Origin: Azolla caroliniana
Taxonomy: Eukaryota; Polypodiophyta
Direction: 5' to 3'
Length of the DNA stretch: 64,000 nt
Assembly: GCA_043228905.1 (NCBI GenBank)
Contig: JBHGNT010000001.1
Location: 27,280,001 to 27,344,000, forward strand
Position 1 is the first letter of the stretch. Every line of letters begins with the position of its first letter. Shown here piece by piece: positions 9,618 to 23,878 of this stretch. The position numbers were made by a program, and so were the translations under genes. The notes under the pieces were generated by a model that worked only from the letters and a program-made list of their open reading frames with translations, did no database searches and had not been told where the DNA came from.

Positions 9618-12600
9618 TAAGATTACTCTATAGAAATATATAAACAAGATAAATTGAAGTGGCATAACCTTATGATGGTATCCAACGTTTGCCATATTAA
9701 TGATAATTGTTCTACTTTCCAGCCATATTAGCGATAAAGTGTCTCACAACGATTTTTATGTTTCGCTCTTGATTATTTTAATATGAGATCATGCACGCTA
9801 ATAATTTGCTACAAAACAATGAGATTCAACCACTCTAAATTATACAAGGGTGGGGATCATTGTTGTAAATCACAGGATTGTACATTGTGAAGTATACCTT
9901 CGACTCATATTTTATGAACCAGCTATTTATATAGATTAGGAAAACAGAGAAAGTTGCTCCCTGCTTTGCTGCTCCTTGTCAATCCTTGCTCGTTGCTCCC
10001 TGTCGCTTCTGACTGATTGTACAACATCTCCTGCCCTCCACTACACCACTCTGAAGTACGTATCTTGTCTGTTTTTCTTTCTCTGTTTATGAATTCTCTC
10101 TATTTTGTCTCTTTTTCTATATGTTTTTCTCTTTTTTTGAATCTGTTCTCCGTTCTTTCTTTTTCTCTGGTTTTCTATCTGTTGTACGTATGGCAAAAAA
10201 ATAAATGAGAATGTGGTTTTTTTTAAGAACAAAAGAAACACATTGAAATTCAATAGCATTGCTAAAGGTACACACGAATATACTTTCAAGGCAAGGGGTG
10301 TTCCCAATAAAGGGCCATCATTAAAGTTGAGATTGAACCTTATAAAGTCACAAAATAAAACTCTTGGCATGTGGGTAATCACATCATGCAGAAAACGGGC
10401 ATTGGCACAATGCATAAAAGATTTTCAAGAAGGTGATTGCTTAATGGGAAGTATTTATGGGAACATTGACAGAGTCAATCTACAAGTATGCTAAGTCAAA
10501 CATCTAAATATCGACTAGGATTACATAAGATATTTCAGAAGCTAAAGTCCCACCTTTGAAATCAAAGTTGGGGTTTTGGATTATATGTATAGCCACAAGT
10601 TGATGAAACAAGAATTTGCATTAGTAGGTGGACAAATGTATTGTTCTTTGACAATTAATATTATGTCAAATTGAGGGCATGAACCCTTAATCTTTGTTTT
10701 AATTTGCACTTTTTTGTATTGAAATATCCAAAATTTTCTGCTAATGCATTGCTCAACGAGAGTATGGTTATAATAGCTTGCCTTGAGCTTAATATATATG
10801 TGCATGAAATCTAGTATACAATGAACAAATGTTCGGCAAGGGTATTGTCCACCAAGATAAAGGTCAAATTTGTTTGTAGGTTGTGCGTAGTTATTGATTG
10901 AGTAGATTTCCTACTAGACATGATTTGACATCCTTTAAGAAAGTACCATGTGAAATAGTGAAGTAATTCAAAAAGTGGATAGTTCATTTTTACCAGGTAC
11001 CCAAACTAGCACCCCTATATATTAAAATTTATGAAATTAACAAAAAAAAAGGATACATTATTAGAAGAGAAAGACATAAATATACTCTAGTACCTGCACA
11101 CAAGAAGTTGGATGTTGTTTCTCCTTCTTACACTCGATGTCGAGTAATACTGTTGAAATCTTTTGGGGCTCATTCACATGAGCCATATTTTCATCCAGCA
11201 CCAAATTTCCATCATCTTTTTTAGTGAATTGTTTCCTCCAATGGATAGATCTCATTCTTAAGCCCACCATTGACTAACATTAGAGCCTCCATCACAATTG
11301 GCACCACATTAGTTATGTCCTCATTTTCTCTTGGTTTCTCATGTGTACACATTGATTTTTGAGTACCAATACTACTATCTTTTTTCTGACAGATGATCGT
11401 CAAAGCTTATGTTAAGTGCATCAAAATAAAGTTCATTAACCTCCTTGACATTTTCCCGACCATGAAAAGTTTGTACCGTGCTAATTTGGCCCAAAGGGGA
11501 TTTACAAGATAAATGTTCCTTCGGGACCTTATCTTGATATTCATCACATAAATATTGTAACTAACCTAGACAAACCAGGTGAACACCCCATGTAATCTAA
11601 TAACTTAATCCCTCTTGATGAGACATTATTGGGCTTGGCCAATGGGAACAATTGGTCAAAGGTATTCATGGATGTGGAATCATCGCAAAGTATTTGCATT
11701 GGAGAAGAGGGTTGAATCTTCGTGGTGCTTTTTAGTGGGTGAACATGAAGTTGTGAAGATGTAAGGGAACTAGGTGTGGAAAGAGATTGCTCTTCTTCAT
11801 CATCGTCAAGGGGCTAGTACGATAAACAAATTAGACGAATCTGACATACTGTTTACTTACTACAACATAACCAGATGAATCAACAAATTTGAGATGAGAA
11901 TCAACATGTGTTTCAAACACATGTAGTGGAGGATAGGCTGAAAATGGGTGGGAATTATGTACAACAAATTATCGTAGCACAAAAAAAGCAGAAAAAAATG
12001 ATGAGAATAGACAAGAATAAATCACAAGGGGGCATGTATATTGCATTATTACCTTGCATTTGTATTGTCATCTTGTTTTAATATATACACTGCTTTTTTT
12101 TCTCTTGATCTTTTCCTTCAATATTGTTTGCAATATATTTGTTCCCTCAATTTCTTTTACATTTACATACATGGATTTGCATGTGCGGGTAAACTAATGT
12201 GAGCTTTCCTCTTTCTTCTTTATTTTTTGATAGATTTGATACATGGATTTGATCTAATATGTTGCTTATACGAGTTTACGAAGTTTTGAAAAGTGAATTT
12301 TGTTTAAAAAGTTAGTAAACGTTTTTTGAAATATATATATATATTTTGGATCCAAAATTTTGCAATTGATTTGATTTGGTATGCGCTAATTTTTTTTTCA
12401 ACGTGTTCCGGTTGACATTATCGCTTGTAGGAAAGTGGCTGGTTAAGATCATAAGCAGCAGGAAAATTCCCGGTAGGGGCTAGAGACTTTGCCTGGGCTA
12501 CAGACTTTGCCCAACACTGCTCACATGTGATAGATAGTATAATGTTTATAACTCTATTCAAGTTGTATCTTCTAACTTTCTAAGTCAATATCTCCTCATG

Positions 12601-14516
12601 TATAGACACACTTGAGTCATAAAATTGTTTTGAGGAAAATGCCCAATGTTTTTATTTTATTGTCTTCTCCTACGTGTATGGTTATGTAGTGCATATGCGT
12701 AGAATATATTAGTGAGTCACATCACCAATGCCTCCTACGTATTCAAAAGGATATAGATTATGGATAAAGCTGAGGAAGCCCATGAAACAAGCATTTGCAT
12801 GTGAGGTTTCTCATGAAGTAGAATCTACAAATGTGGAGCTTTTACCTTGTTAGTCTCTCAATTTACATCAACCGCCTATTTTAAAAGCCAATTAATTCAT
12901 GATCAGTGTTATTGTTACTCCATCCATTATAGTATTTTCTATGAATTACCATATAATGCTCCATGCCCAAAACACTTTTGTCGCTTTTCAAAGCTATTTG
13001 TAAAGCTCTTAGACTAACATCCGCAAGATGTTCAGTGGATAAGAATGATAGGGACAAGGCGACCTGTGCACACGCTGACAAAATGCACACATGTCTGCAA
13101 TGTTGAACTAACATCTGCTATGTGTATATATGTGTGTGTTATGTGTGGCATGATATGGTTTGCGATGGTACATGATGGTGTGAAAGTGAAATCACTCTTC
13201 ATAGTTGTAAGACAACCCACAATGAAGACATGCATATGCTAAGTGTCAAGAAAAAATGCAGAAGTATGGACATGAAGAATAAGTATGTAGAGATACAAGA
13301 GAGAAAAGGCCCGGAGAAACTCCCAGGCCTTACCCTTACCATGCCCTCTTTAATTTTGTCCGGGTAAGTGTTGCATAAACAAAGAAGGGCATTTAGGGAA
13401 ATATGCAAAACCTCAGAGGGTTAGCTCTTATTAGGAGGGAGAAAAACTCACCGTTTGTCCATATTATCTACTGTCAAATTTGGACGCTCGCCATCACCAT
13501 TCTCGTTGTACAGGAACAGTATATCGACAGAGTAAGTAGCAGAGGATAAATTATGTACTGCTCTTTCTCTCTCTTTTTCTTATGTATATATAAAAAAATT
13601 CCCTTGGCCAAAACAGACATACATGTGTGTGTGTGTGTATCACACAGTATCTTCTCACATATGACAAAGATCTTCCCCTGTTTCAAATCAAATGCAAAGA
13701 TGAACATTTTGCCGGTTCGATAATCTCAGTTATATTGCCAAAAAAGAGTGTTTTAAATGCAGTCATGGAAGTTCGTGATGTTTTGTCCTTGGATTTTTAG
13801 ATATGGCTTTATATAAAGCCATTAAAAATGAAGTTCATGCAAGAATTATTCCTGCATGTAAAGCATAGATTCTTGGACTATGCTGTACTTTGCATTTGAT
13901 TCAACATCTTAGTGTTCCTTGAAGTTAGTCCAACAATTGAAGAATTGAGAACATTTCATGACTACACTTGATCCCATGATGAAGGATAAAGGAGGAATGA
14001 AGTGACAATGAACTAATAGTGATACAGAAACAAAGAACAGAGAGAGTTTTGGATGTCAATTACAGGCCAAGATCAGCCTATGAGATAAATCGGATGTATA
14101 AAGGTGAATTCTCATCTGCTGTCTGAAACAGTACCCAAGAAACAGTGTAAGAGTGATAGCAATAGATATGAGATGCTAATATGATCCCATAGGACAAGGA
14201 AGATACACAAATATGGATCCAACACTACAATGTATTAGTTTCAAACACATGAACAGTTCTGTATTTCTATAATGACAAACACATGACCAGGTCTGTATTT
14301 CTATAGTTATAGAGCTGGACATTTCCTCTTCTACAAGGTTTCTTTCGCATTAAAGAACCCTTAACAACATAATCTATGTTGAATCATAAGTTTTGTGTTC
14401 TATATAATTTGTATGTAGCTGCCAAAGCTCTTATATATGTTAATTATCTTGATTGGCTTACCTTAATTTTGCTATGTGCAGTAGGTGGAGACGTTGATTA
14501 AGTCATTTTTGTAGTT
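9618..14516. other. Intergenic DNA, no gene recognised
   Basis: A long AT-rich stretch with short frames of no recognisable family, for example 10213-10494 plus and 11061-11403 minus. It contains short pyrimidine tracts near 10070-10180 and a GT tract near 13627. I cannot support a gene, RNA or named element in it. Confidence 0.5.
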
Positions 14517-15982
14517 ATGAAACTCTCCTCAAGCTTGAGAGTCCTCACAATCTTAGTAGGTGTGTTTGATGAGAATGTGCGCACCTCACTTCTTTCCCTT
14601 ATCTTCAAAAACTGATGTCAGATTGATTTTCAGGGAGTTCGAGATCTCACTCGAAGCCTTTGACATGGAGATCCTTATGCACACACATTTCGCCAACATC
14701 CGCTGCAGGCTGGTCCTCTAAACTCTCTGAAGGGAAGATAATCTCACTAGATCGTTGCTTCACCGAGCAGGATGTGATTTCTTTTTGCCGTCTTTGCAAG
14801 CTTGGAAACTCAATTAACCTTGATGTCCATGAAGCTCAGCATTGTGGGTTTTCAGATCGCATAGTTCCGGAATTCCTGTATGCTGGACTTTTTCCTGCCA
14901 TCATTGGCACGCATTTTGTAAGTCTCCTAGGCCCCTTCTTCAGCTTTTCATATGGTTTTGAAGTATTTCCTTACAGATTAGTATCTAAAATGCACATAGA
15001 GTGTAATTCATCGTTTCATCAGCATCTAAGTCAATCATTTCAAACATAATTTGGTTTGGTGAATATTTGTCTATACCTTAATGAGAATCTTTGCATTTCT
15101 AGACTCCGTTACTTATGTTTTCTGGTGCGCATTTAGCAAGAAAAAACCATGGAATGATTCCTTCTCTCTTTTTTATAGCAATTTGTCTTATTTTATGACA
15201 GGTAGATATATTGATTCTTGGAACTGACTTTGGTCACTAACATATAGGTAGTTCAGAGCTACAGAAAGATTCTATTCTTTGTTTTCCAATCTGATAGAAT
15301 AATAAAGTTATTCCATGCTGTATTAGAACCTCATTGGTAATTGGTTTGTTTTCTCTACTCTTTTTCATGATCTAAAAGTTTTTCCTAGATCTATACGGAC
15401 AGCTAAATTCTCTTCTGGAAACAGCCAGGGTCCATTTATATATCACAGAGTTTGGAATTCAGAAGTCCCGTACTTGTGGGAGAGTATCTACATGCTGAAG
15501 TGAAAACTCTTCATTTGAGAAGATTTCGGGATAAATGCAGGTAAAAAATTCCTATAAACATTTGATTCATCTTAACAATAGAAGTGATATGTCTAGCTCA
15601 GGTCCCAAATTTTCAACTTAGGGTTACTAATATAAAACATACCTTATGTGCAAGTATATTAATCATATGAGCGTGTGCATGTGGATATGATTTTGTAGCC
15701 TTTGGAGTTGACAACTGGTTCAACTATGAACGTTATATAGAATATAATTCAAGGTGGTGCTGAATTGGCATCTTATGGCTTAACACTATGGATTCAGAAT
15801 ACTTTTTATGATATTTTAGCCCTTAGGCAATGGGCCCTTCAAATATACATAATGGTTGTGTACGGCATGATTTTGGCAGGGTAGAATTTGCTACAACCTG
15901 TTGGAAGAAACAGGGGAATGTTCTTGTTTTGGAAGGAAATGCTGTAGCTCTACTACCCTATACTGAACTACAGAAACAATAA
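14517..15982 (+). CDS. HTD2/MaoC-like hot-dog protein, likely mitochondrial, active-site motif altered
   Basis: Four-exon model: 14517-14559, 14634-14917, 15425-15540, 15880-15982; all introns are GT-AG, phases agree, 181 residues. The first ~35 residues (MKLSSSLRVLTILVGSSRSH onward) are Ser/Arg-rich with no acidic residue, as in a mitochondrial presequence. The core follows the plant 3-hydroxyacyl-thioester dehydratase type 2 layout: LSEGKIISLDRCFTEQDV near 48-65, LYAGLFPAIIGTHF near 96-109, PGSIYISQSLEFRSPVLVGE opening exon 3, then RVEFATTCWKKQGNVLVLEG and a short tail. In active relatives the helix before the hot-dog carries a D-x-N-P-x-H type motif. Here the aligned stretch reads KLGNSINLD, keeping Asn but not the catalytic Asp and His. 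If the alignment holds, this is a non-catalytic paralogue or a decaying copy. Introns and frame are otherwise clean. Confidence 0.7.
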
Positions 15983-18100
15983 TGTAACACCCCATAAAAT
16001 GCAACACCTTCTAAATTTTCTCTCTTCATTTGGGAATTCAAATTATTTATCTGTCTTTTGTTTTGCTGGCTAGGTGTTTTCAAATCAATTTACGATATTT
16101 TTCAGTCACAAGGCTCTAACTCAATGCAAGGAAAACCAAGGTTATGCTTGTGAAAAGCAAAAGCTGGTATACGGACTAGTCATGCCAATAGAATTCTTAG
16201 TCCTTAGCATTCAACTCCCTCACCCGAAGACTTGAAACCTTGAAAGGTTGACCAACACTCTCCCCGTGTTTCAAGCTCTCTTGACGGAGAAAGGCTACCA
16301 CAAAAGATGGCATGATAATAAGATCATTGACATACTTGGAGGAAGGATGTATGGCTCTCATTTTCTCATCCAAGCAATATAAGCTGAAGCTCAAACTGCA
16401 TGGCCATGGCTCATACGTAAATGACAGATATTTGTGCATTATGCATAAATTTTAACCATATTATATTTACACATAGTTAATATGTTTCCATAATTGAAAT
16501 GCCGCAATCTATCATAGTTTGAGTTAAATCATGATATTCAACACATGAATTAACACTTACTCAAAATTGCCAAGTGCATACAAGCCTTTCTCCAATTCAC
16601 CTGTGACCACGGTAGCGGTGTTCTTCTGATGATATTTAACTCTATAGAGTTGCAGTATAACTTGAAGATGATTTTGTCAAACCATGCTTAATGTTTTTAT
16701 ATTCACTAACATGCAACCAACCAAGCCTTGCACATAATTGAAATTTTCTCTTCTTGTCCTTACTAGGGAACATTGAACATTAGATTGAGAGTTTAGATTA
16801 CCTTTAACCTCCTTATTGCCTTGAGGCTTGAACTATAATGGATTGATCATCCCCATAATTAAAATTAGATCTATTCCTGATGTACTTCGCTTTGAACAAT
16901 AACAATAGACTCTTCAAATTGAAGTGATTCTTCCTTATCGTGCATTGATAGTGTATCCAATAGTCTCATAGACTATTTCTTCGTCTAGAATGATGTTGTC
17001 AATGTTTAGAGTTGCTCTTGTAAATCTTGCATTGATGTTACATGGCCTATCTTATTGCGTTCTTTCTTCATGTCAACATGATCTAATTGGTTATTCACTA
17101 AGGCAAATATTGTTTCATCTTTTGAGCTAAGCATGGTATGAAGCACTTCTCAAGCTCAGTGTGAATGTGTGGAATGATTTGACATCTTAACAATAAGAGA
17201 AATCATTGCCATTGCTTATGCATATATGATTCTCCTATCTCTTTTGTTCTTGGGCTATTTATAGGAAAGGCCATTGTTGCTAGAGTAGGCAAAGTTCACT
17301 TCATGGGAGGAGAAGTAGAAACCTTCATTATCAAGGCAAGGTTCATCACGAATCACTACACCCATAAGTTCTTTGAGATAGAAATGTTTTTTCCCCTTGA
17401 AATGTCACAAATTCATAGTGGGTTCCATCTAGTTTTTTTTCTTGAAACAAGCCTTTGAAAACTTCCTTATCTCTAATTTGAGCCACTTGGTAGATACAAA
17501 TATCGAGCAATAATTAAATTGAACCACACCAAAAACAAAATGCTTATCACCTATATGAACTGAACTTGGGAATAATTGTAATAAAATGATGTGTTGGTTG
17601 AAAATTGAATTTCATGCCTAAAAATTATGGTCTCATAAAGAAAATTTGAAGCCACAAACAATTCCAAGGGATGGTTATTCAACTAGGTTAACTAGCCTTG
17701 AATGCATTGTATCACTATGTAGGATTCCTCTTGCAAGTTGAGATCACCATAAATTTCTACCAATTTGCTCAACACGAAAAACTCCGAGTTTAGAGGATAG
17801 AGAGCTAATGAGTCATAAGGATTCTCTAAATTGCCTATCATTCAGAGCAAGGGAAAATCGAGGGCATCATAAAACTTGCCCAAATCTTAAAATTTCGAGC
17901 AACTAAATCATGAGGTGATAAGCTGTTAAGTTTCACGATACGGGTTCCAGATCTTAGTGCTAGCACCGATTTGGGAGGTGGCACATGTAGGCCGATAGTC
18001 GGGGAGGGACAAATATTGGTTTACAAATTCTTTTTACACCAACATACCCCTATCCAAATTCAGAAGAGGTAGTGAGAGGTGGGGTTAGGGCAGGGGTATA
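15983..18100. other. Intergenic, possible decayed copia remnant
   Basis: No intact gene. Minus-strand peptides between about 16540 and 17100 (for example GELEKGLYALG) vaguely resemble the pre-integrase region of Ty1/copia elements, but stops and shifts are frequent. The frame at 16197-16439 minus is unrecognised. Confidence 0.3.
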
Positions 18101-20176
18101 ACCGTAAATATCCAAAACGTAAGGGGTAATGGTTTTCTGCGTTTCTGCTGCCTCCTTGTAGAACAGGCAGGGTGCATCTACAGGTACGCTCAGGTACTCG
18201 CTCTCTCTCTCTCTCTCTCTCATAGTCACACATAAGTCAAATATGTTGTGTTGATGATCTCTGTTTTGGGCTATTTTTGTGCTTTCTTCCTTTTTGATTT
18301 ACACACTTTTGCATAATCTCAAGCTGTGAATACTTCTCTAATTGCTGCGTCTCATAGGTGCTTATAGATCTGCGCTGACCTATCTGTACTCAACTGATTA
18401 GGGGAGAAGCTAACCAGAAATCAAAATTAGACTTGCATGGATTCTGGTGTTATTGAAAAGATTGTTGCTCGTTACTTTCCTTTCTTTTGCGTGTGTTTAT
18501 GAATTCTGATTTTCTAATGTTTGAGAAAAAAGGATACTTTAAATCATTCCGCTTTTTGGGCTCTTTGTCAACATGTTGTGGGTTTCTCTTCTTTAATTCA
18601 CCCTCATTTGGCAAAGGAATTCTGATTACATGACAAACTTCTCAAGCAAAATTCTTGGAAAACCAAAAGTTTGTTGTAATAACATGTCACAATGTGTTCA
18701 CTCCGGTCACAGTGGATGGCTTTCTATTTTTTTAATGCATCTATTTCTGTATCAGTTCTGGAAGGCGCCCTCCATGATACCTTGAAATCATCAGTTTCTA
18801 ATGCTATTATCATCAATGTGGCCCTTGTGGGGGTAAATATCCCCTCCTCATATGGACAAAGTTTGCACATTCTCCCATAGGCATGTTTTTGATTCCATCC
18901 ATATGCAGTATTCTTTCTTGCTGCTTCTTTTGCACTCGGGGTCCTGATCAGGATGTTCCTTGAGCTATGTTCAGGGGTTTTTCATTGCCTAGATTTTGTT
19001 CTTCCTGTCTAGTATTGGTTCTGGATTATCAATTAACATGTTCCCACTTTGAACTCCACATGGTACATCTGCAAGATGATTTCCATCACCTGTCTCCGTA
19101 CTCTGTCCTCCATTTGGCAGAGTCTGAACATTCCATTGCCTTGTTGATGTTTAGTCTAGAATCCTGTCAAAAGAACACATAATCACATATTTGCTGCAAT
19201 AAATCATGTCGAACCTGGTCTTAATTTTGCTTGTTCTGAGCCAGACTGTCTATGATTCTTTCATTCATCTTTGTTTATTATTCTTTGCCTTTTGAACCGG
19301 TAGTGCACTGATTATTACAGAGTAATATTACTGCTTTTTACATGGGAACCTTCAACATCCCATAAATTTCCTGTCATGTCTGGGGTTTACTGTCCCTCTT
19401 TTATTATTCTTCTATAATTTTTTTTTTGATCCAGCAGCTCCCCTGCCTCTTGATATCCTGTACTACTTATTTGTGGCCCTTGGTGCTGTCAATTACATAC
19501 ATGCATCACACAGACTTTATTGGAATTTCTACCCAAGGCTGGCTTCCTTTGTATGTTCGACCAACTTGGCCTTGGGCCTGTCCCCCCTCTCAATATGTGC
19601 AGGCATCGTCCAACTTGGTCTGGGGTTGTGGGTGTCTACAGACAGCAGAAAATCATAGCTTCTGGCACCTTTTACTTCCATGTTCAATATGAATCTATAC
19701 ACCATATGGGAAACTAATGACAGGGATTGTTGCATCTTTAATTTCAATACACTGTTAGGCTTTAGTGTTTCACAAATATCTAAATAAGATATTAATTAAT
19801 CAGAGACAATATCTGAGTAGATATATCTGGATATGTAAATATCTGATGAAAGGAAATTAGGTAGTTAGGATCCACATATTGGAGGTAGGAAGGATCCCAC
19901 AGAGGAGATCCCACAGAGGAAGTGTAATAGGAATCTCCTTTTGGAAACTATATAACGATGTGCAAGGCAGTGCTTATGTAAAATGCGAATTGAGTTAACA
20001 TAGAGATTATTATGGGCATCTTGCTATCTTGTGTGTCAAGTTTGCTGAGTAATTAACTGTAATCCGACTTGATCATAACATAGAGATTATCATTGGTATC
20101 TTGATGTATCTACAATCATGGTGGGATTTGTTTTCAACAGTCATCGACTACTTAAGGTTTTGAAGGTGAAGGAATC
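18101..20176 (+). other. Upstream region of IPMI gene, possible 5'-UTR exon and long leader intron
   Basis: A (CT)n tract at about 18199-18221 follows a more GC-rich stretch (about 18060-18190), typical of a plant transcription start and 5' leader. A good acceptor (TTTTCAACAG, ending near 20140) lies 37 bases before the IPMI start codon. A ~1.9-kb leader intron is therefore plausible. The frames inside (18692-19747) match nothing I recognise. No TATA box is asserted. Confidence 0.3.
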
Positions 20177-20959
20177 ATGGCTGTTTCTCAGAGTGCCTTG
20201 ATCATTCCTAATGAATCAAGCTCTGCATTCTCACTCACCAATCAGCGATCAAATAAATCTGCATCCCTCCATATGTTGAGCTCTTCTTCATTGTCAGCAG
20301 CAGCACTACCACGTCTAACCCTAAACTGTAGGGTAAGAAGGTCGAAAATAATGACATTGGCAATGGCAGAATCAAAAGATGAGAAAACCTCAAGTAAGAA
20401 GGTATTTCAAGGAGAATGCTTTGTTTTACCAGACAACATAGACACAGATCAGATCATACCAGCTGAGCATCTCACCTTAGTCCCATCAAAACCTGATGAG
20501 TATGAAAAGCTAGGAAGCTTAGCTTTGTGTGGCCTACCATCCATACATGGAAAATTTGTCGAAGAAGGAGAGATGAAGACGAAGTATAAGGTAATCATTG
20601 CCGGGGCAAATTTCGGATGTGGTTCATCTCGAGAACATGCACCCGTAGCTCTCGGAGCATCAGGTCTGAAAGCAGTGGTTGCAGAATCATATGCTCGTAT
20701 TTTCTTCCGGAATTCAGTTGCCACAGGAGAGCTCTACCCAATCGAATCCGAAGGGAAAATTACTGATGAATGCAAGACGGGCGACATCGTTACCCTTGAT
20801 ATTGAGAAATATGTCCTTATCAATCACACGCAGAACAAGACATTCCAGTTGAAGCCTCTTGGTGATGCTGAACCAGTTATCGATGCTGGAGGCCTTTTTG
20901 AATTCGCACGCAAAAGTGGTATGATTGCTCATAAGAAAGAAGTGGTTTTGCAAAAGTAG
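20177..20959 (+). CDS. IPMI SSU: 3-isopropylmalate dehydratase small subunit, chloroplast
   Basis: Small subunit of isopropylmalate isomerase, which with the Fe-S large subunit interconverts 2- and 3-isopropylmalate in plastid leucine synthesis (and in Met-derived glucosinolate synthesis in some seed plants). 260 residues in a single exon. Residues 1 to about 62 are Ser/Ala-rich with basic residues and few acidic ones, a plastid transit peptide, then the swivel domain begins at VFQGECFVLPDNIDTDQIIP. Family hallmarks are present: DNIDTDQIIPAEHL, the substrate loop ANFGCGSSREHAPVALGASG, and AESYARIFFRNSVATGELYP. The C-terminus (DAGGLFEFARKSGMIA) is complete. The ATG at 20177 is the first in frame and supplies a full transit peptide. 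The gene appears functional and has no frame damage. It stands alone between intergenic stretches. Confidence 0.95.
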   Translation: MAVSQSALIIPNESSSAFSLTNQRSNKSASLHMLSSSSLSAAALPRLTLNCRVRRSKIMTLAMAESKDEKTSSKKVFQGECFVLPDNIDTDQIIPAEHLTLVPSKPDEYEKLGSLALCGLPSIHGKFVEEGEMKTKYKVIIAGANFGCGSSREHAPVALGASGLKAVVAESYARIFFRNSVATGELYPIESEGKITDECKTGDIVTLDIEKYVLINHTQNKTFQLKPLGDAEPVIDAGGLFEFARKSGMIAHKKEVVLQK

Positions 20960-23878
20960 TAATATAGTGTTTTTTCCTAGAATTGAATGGTTTGAAGCCA
21001 TGGTGTTTTGTATTAGAATATAAGCAAATGGATACCAAAACTATTATCCTAGGCTCGAAGGTTTCAGAGCAATGTTTTTTCGTACTAGATTTTTGATGTA
21101 CCAATCAATGGAAATCCAACTTTCTGATGCTTATTTTAGTTGAAAACATGGCTCAAGTGCGTCCCTAATTGCATTAAATAGAAGACATTAAGGAATCAGA
21201 CCATTTATTATTTAATTTCAAAACGGGCTTTTCAATTAAAATACGAGTATAGAGTGGATTGAGGACAAAGAATGTTAAAAGAAATCAAATAAAGTAAAAA
21301 TTGGTGAAAACCATTGGACCATCTGAGAACATCCAAGGGTGTTTCCTAGTTCATGTAGCCAGGTTAGCTTTGGTTTGGGTAAATTTGAATCATTAAACAA
21401 ACAATGGATTACAAAGATAGGGGTGTGGGGGTAAAATGTTTGATTCATTCCAATTGTTAGTTGTAACTTGTGACAAGGGAAGTGTAGTATCATTATTGAT
21501 ATCATTTTTCTGTCTAACTCACAAAAGACCATATACTGTTAGCATTGACTTTATTTGTATATACTAGTGAGTTGTGTAGCGAGCTATATCAAGTTTATGT
21601 TGCATCCCCATAGTACTAAATAGAGTTTGATGTTGCTCCATTAGTTCTTTTAGACTAGTTACCATAAAAAAATAGACATTATGTTGTAATTAAGTAGGAA
21701 TCATGCATTCAATCAATTGGATATTCATAACATTCAATTCCAATGGATTCCCCAGTTGTTCAAAAATAAAGCTTTTTTCAACCACAAAACTTTGCCATAT
21801 TCATAAATTTAGACATTTCAATGGAATGATTGAAAACCTCCACACAATTAGAATAGTAGTTTAAGACCCCACACTCATAGAAGTATCATACCAAATGATG
21901 TTGGTAAATAGTAATCATCAAGCATCACATACATTCTATCTTGACAACATGCATGTTGTCTATGTTGTGCAAATTGGAAGGTAAAACTTGCATCATTTGC
22001 ATGCAATAAAGTCCATACATCCAACTTAAGAACCTCAACATCTAGTGTAACCCAAGCAATTTGATTAGGATCATCCAAGATTGAATGTTGTGATGTAGAT
22101 TGTGATACATTAAAATACATGTTAAAATCACTCGTAGGTAATCCTAAGTGGCCCACAGGTGGAGTCTAAAGAAGTGATCCCTATAACAATATGTTGGCCT
22201 TGTCCCTATTGGATTTGTTTTAGGGACCCCCAAGCAACCTTTTCTTTCCTTACCCATTTCAGGTTAGAAAGATGTGGAAGCTTAGGATCCTCTCTCAGAA
22301 TATGTCGACACAGAAAAGACGCCACACTATGAACAAAGACACTTTAGAAAGAAGAAAAAAGGCGTAAAGAAGGTGGTATCATATCGATCACGAGGCATAA
22401 CATACGTGTATTCTCAATCATTGAGTTGGGGTATACTTATTGAAAGGAAGTTCATATAATTGAATTGGACTCAGAAGCAAGTTAATTGATTAAACTAAAT
22501 TAAACCGCCCGCAAATTCTCCATCAAATCAATGAAAAAGCTTAATAGAGCACAAAGCAAAGTAAATTGATTGGTCATTACAATCCTATGTTATCATTCAT
22601 GAGTTGTGGTTCTTGGGATCCCTGAGAAATGGTGAACTGTCGTCGTTCTCAGGAGAGACATGTTGAGCCTAGTTAGGTGCATAAATCCTCAACACCACCA
22701 AAATGAGTGATTTCCTCAACCACAAAGCGACCATTAAGATCATTTAAACACAACTTGAGGATAATACTTATCCCATGTAATTAACATCACACAAATAATG
22801 ATTGTGAATAGAATGTGAACATTCATTGGCATGCTTAACTCATGACACATGCCCAACCACACACAATATATTCAATTCTTTACTTAACAAAGTTTCTCAT
22901 AAATGTACTTTATACGTTGAGGATCCAATGGATTTACAACCCAACCCGATGAACCAATTTGAAGTTGAAGGGGTAATCCATCATCTCTAAATTTGTCATT
23001 GCCAAGGAGCTTTTCAAGACCCCTCCCTTGTTCCTAAACTACCTTGCCAAGTAGTATTGCGAGTACTGGACAAACCTTTACATTCACCAATTTCCCCTTC
23101 AATTTACCTTTAATACATCACTAACTTTATCAACAATGGCATTCATACTAGGCTTATCAACTTTTTTTCCCCCTATCCATAAGTGTTGGACTCTAGTTTA
23201 ACAAATCCACCAATTGTTTTCCCTTGTTCTTATGTCAAGTACATAAAGGGGGCATCATATTACTTCAATCAAGGTAAGCACAATATCAAACATTGCAACA
23301 TCTCTCTTCATTAGGGACCTCTATAGATGGAGGATGATGTTGGCATTCAGCCATAAAGTAGCTCCATTCTCCACATCTAAAGCAATGACCCATAAATATC
23401 TCCCACTTCAATATGAAACAAAGTTGTTTCGTACCATGTGTATTCAGATTTAGTGTTGCACAAAATTTGCACTTCTCTCCCATAACACACTAAATTTGCA
23501 CTTGTTTGATGGATTTGCATATATGGTTACGAACAGTTTACCCATTTGACTCATCAACTCTAGTAAAAGAGGTCATAAAAATGAGTGCTTGCAATTCACT
23601 ATCAGTACCCAAAGCAAGCACACACATTTCAACAAACCTTGATAGTCCACTGCAAGGGGATCATTGTATTACATGCACCAATTGTTTATCAAAGAATATG
23701 GGAATTTTATCCAACGATGCACTTTGGTGTGCAGGGGAAATGTCTTTTGGATGGACGTAAATGTGGATAAACATAATTATGAAAGGGAAAAGATATTGTT
23801 TACCCTTCAAACTAGGGGAAGGCAAGTTAAGGACATACCATACTCAAGCCCAAATCAATTGAATGTGGATGCCACAAT
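20960..23878. other. Intergenic, one degenerate zinc-knuckle fragment
   Basis: About 2.9 kb without a gene. A minus-strand frame at 23286-23483 contains HCFRCGEWSYFMAEC, a C-x2-C-x4-Y-x4-C variant of a retroelement zinc knuckle with Tyr in the His position. It is probably a relic of a retroelement Gag or LINE ORF1. Nothing else is recognised. Confidence 0.45.

Noticed and set aside
18692-19747. Cluster of short plus-strand frames upstream of IPMI
   Set aside because: No family resemblance and no consistent splice model; more likely intronic or intergenic.
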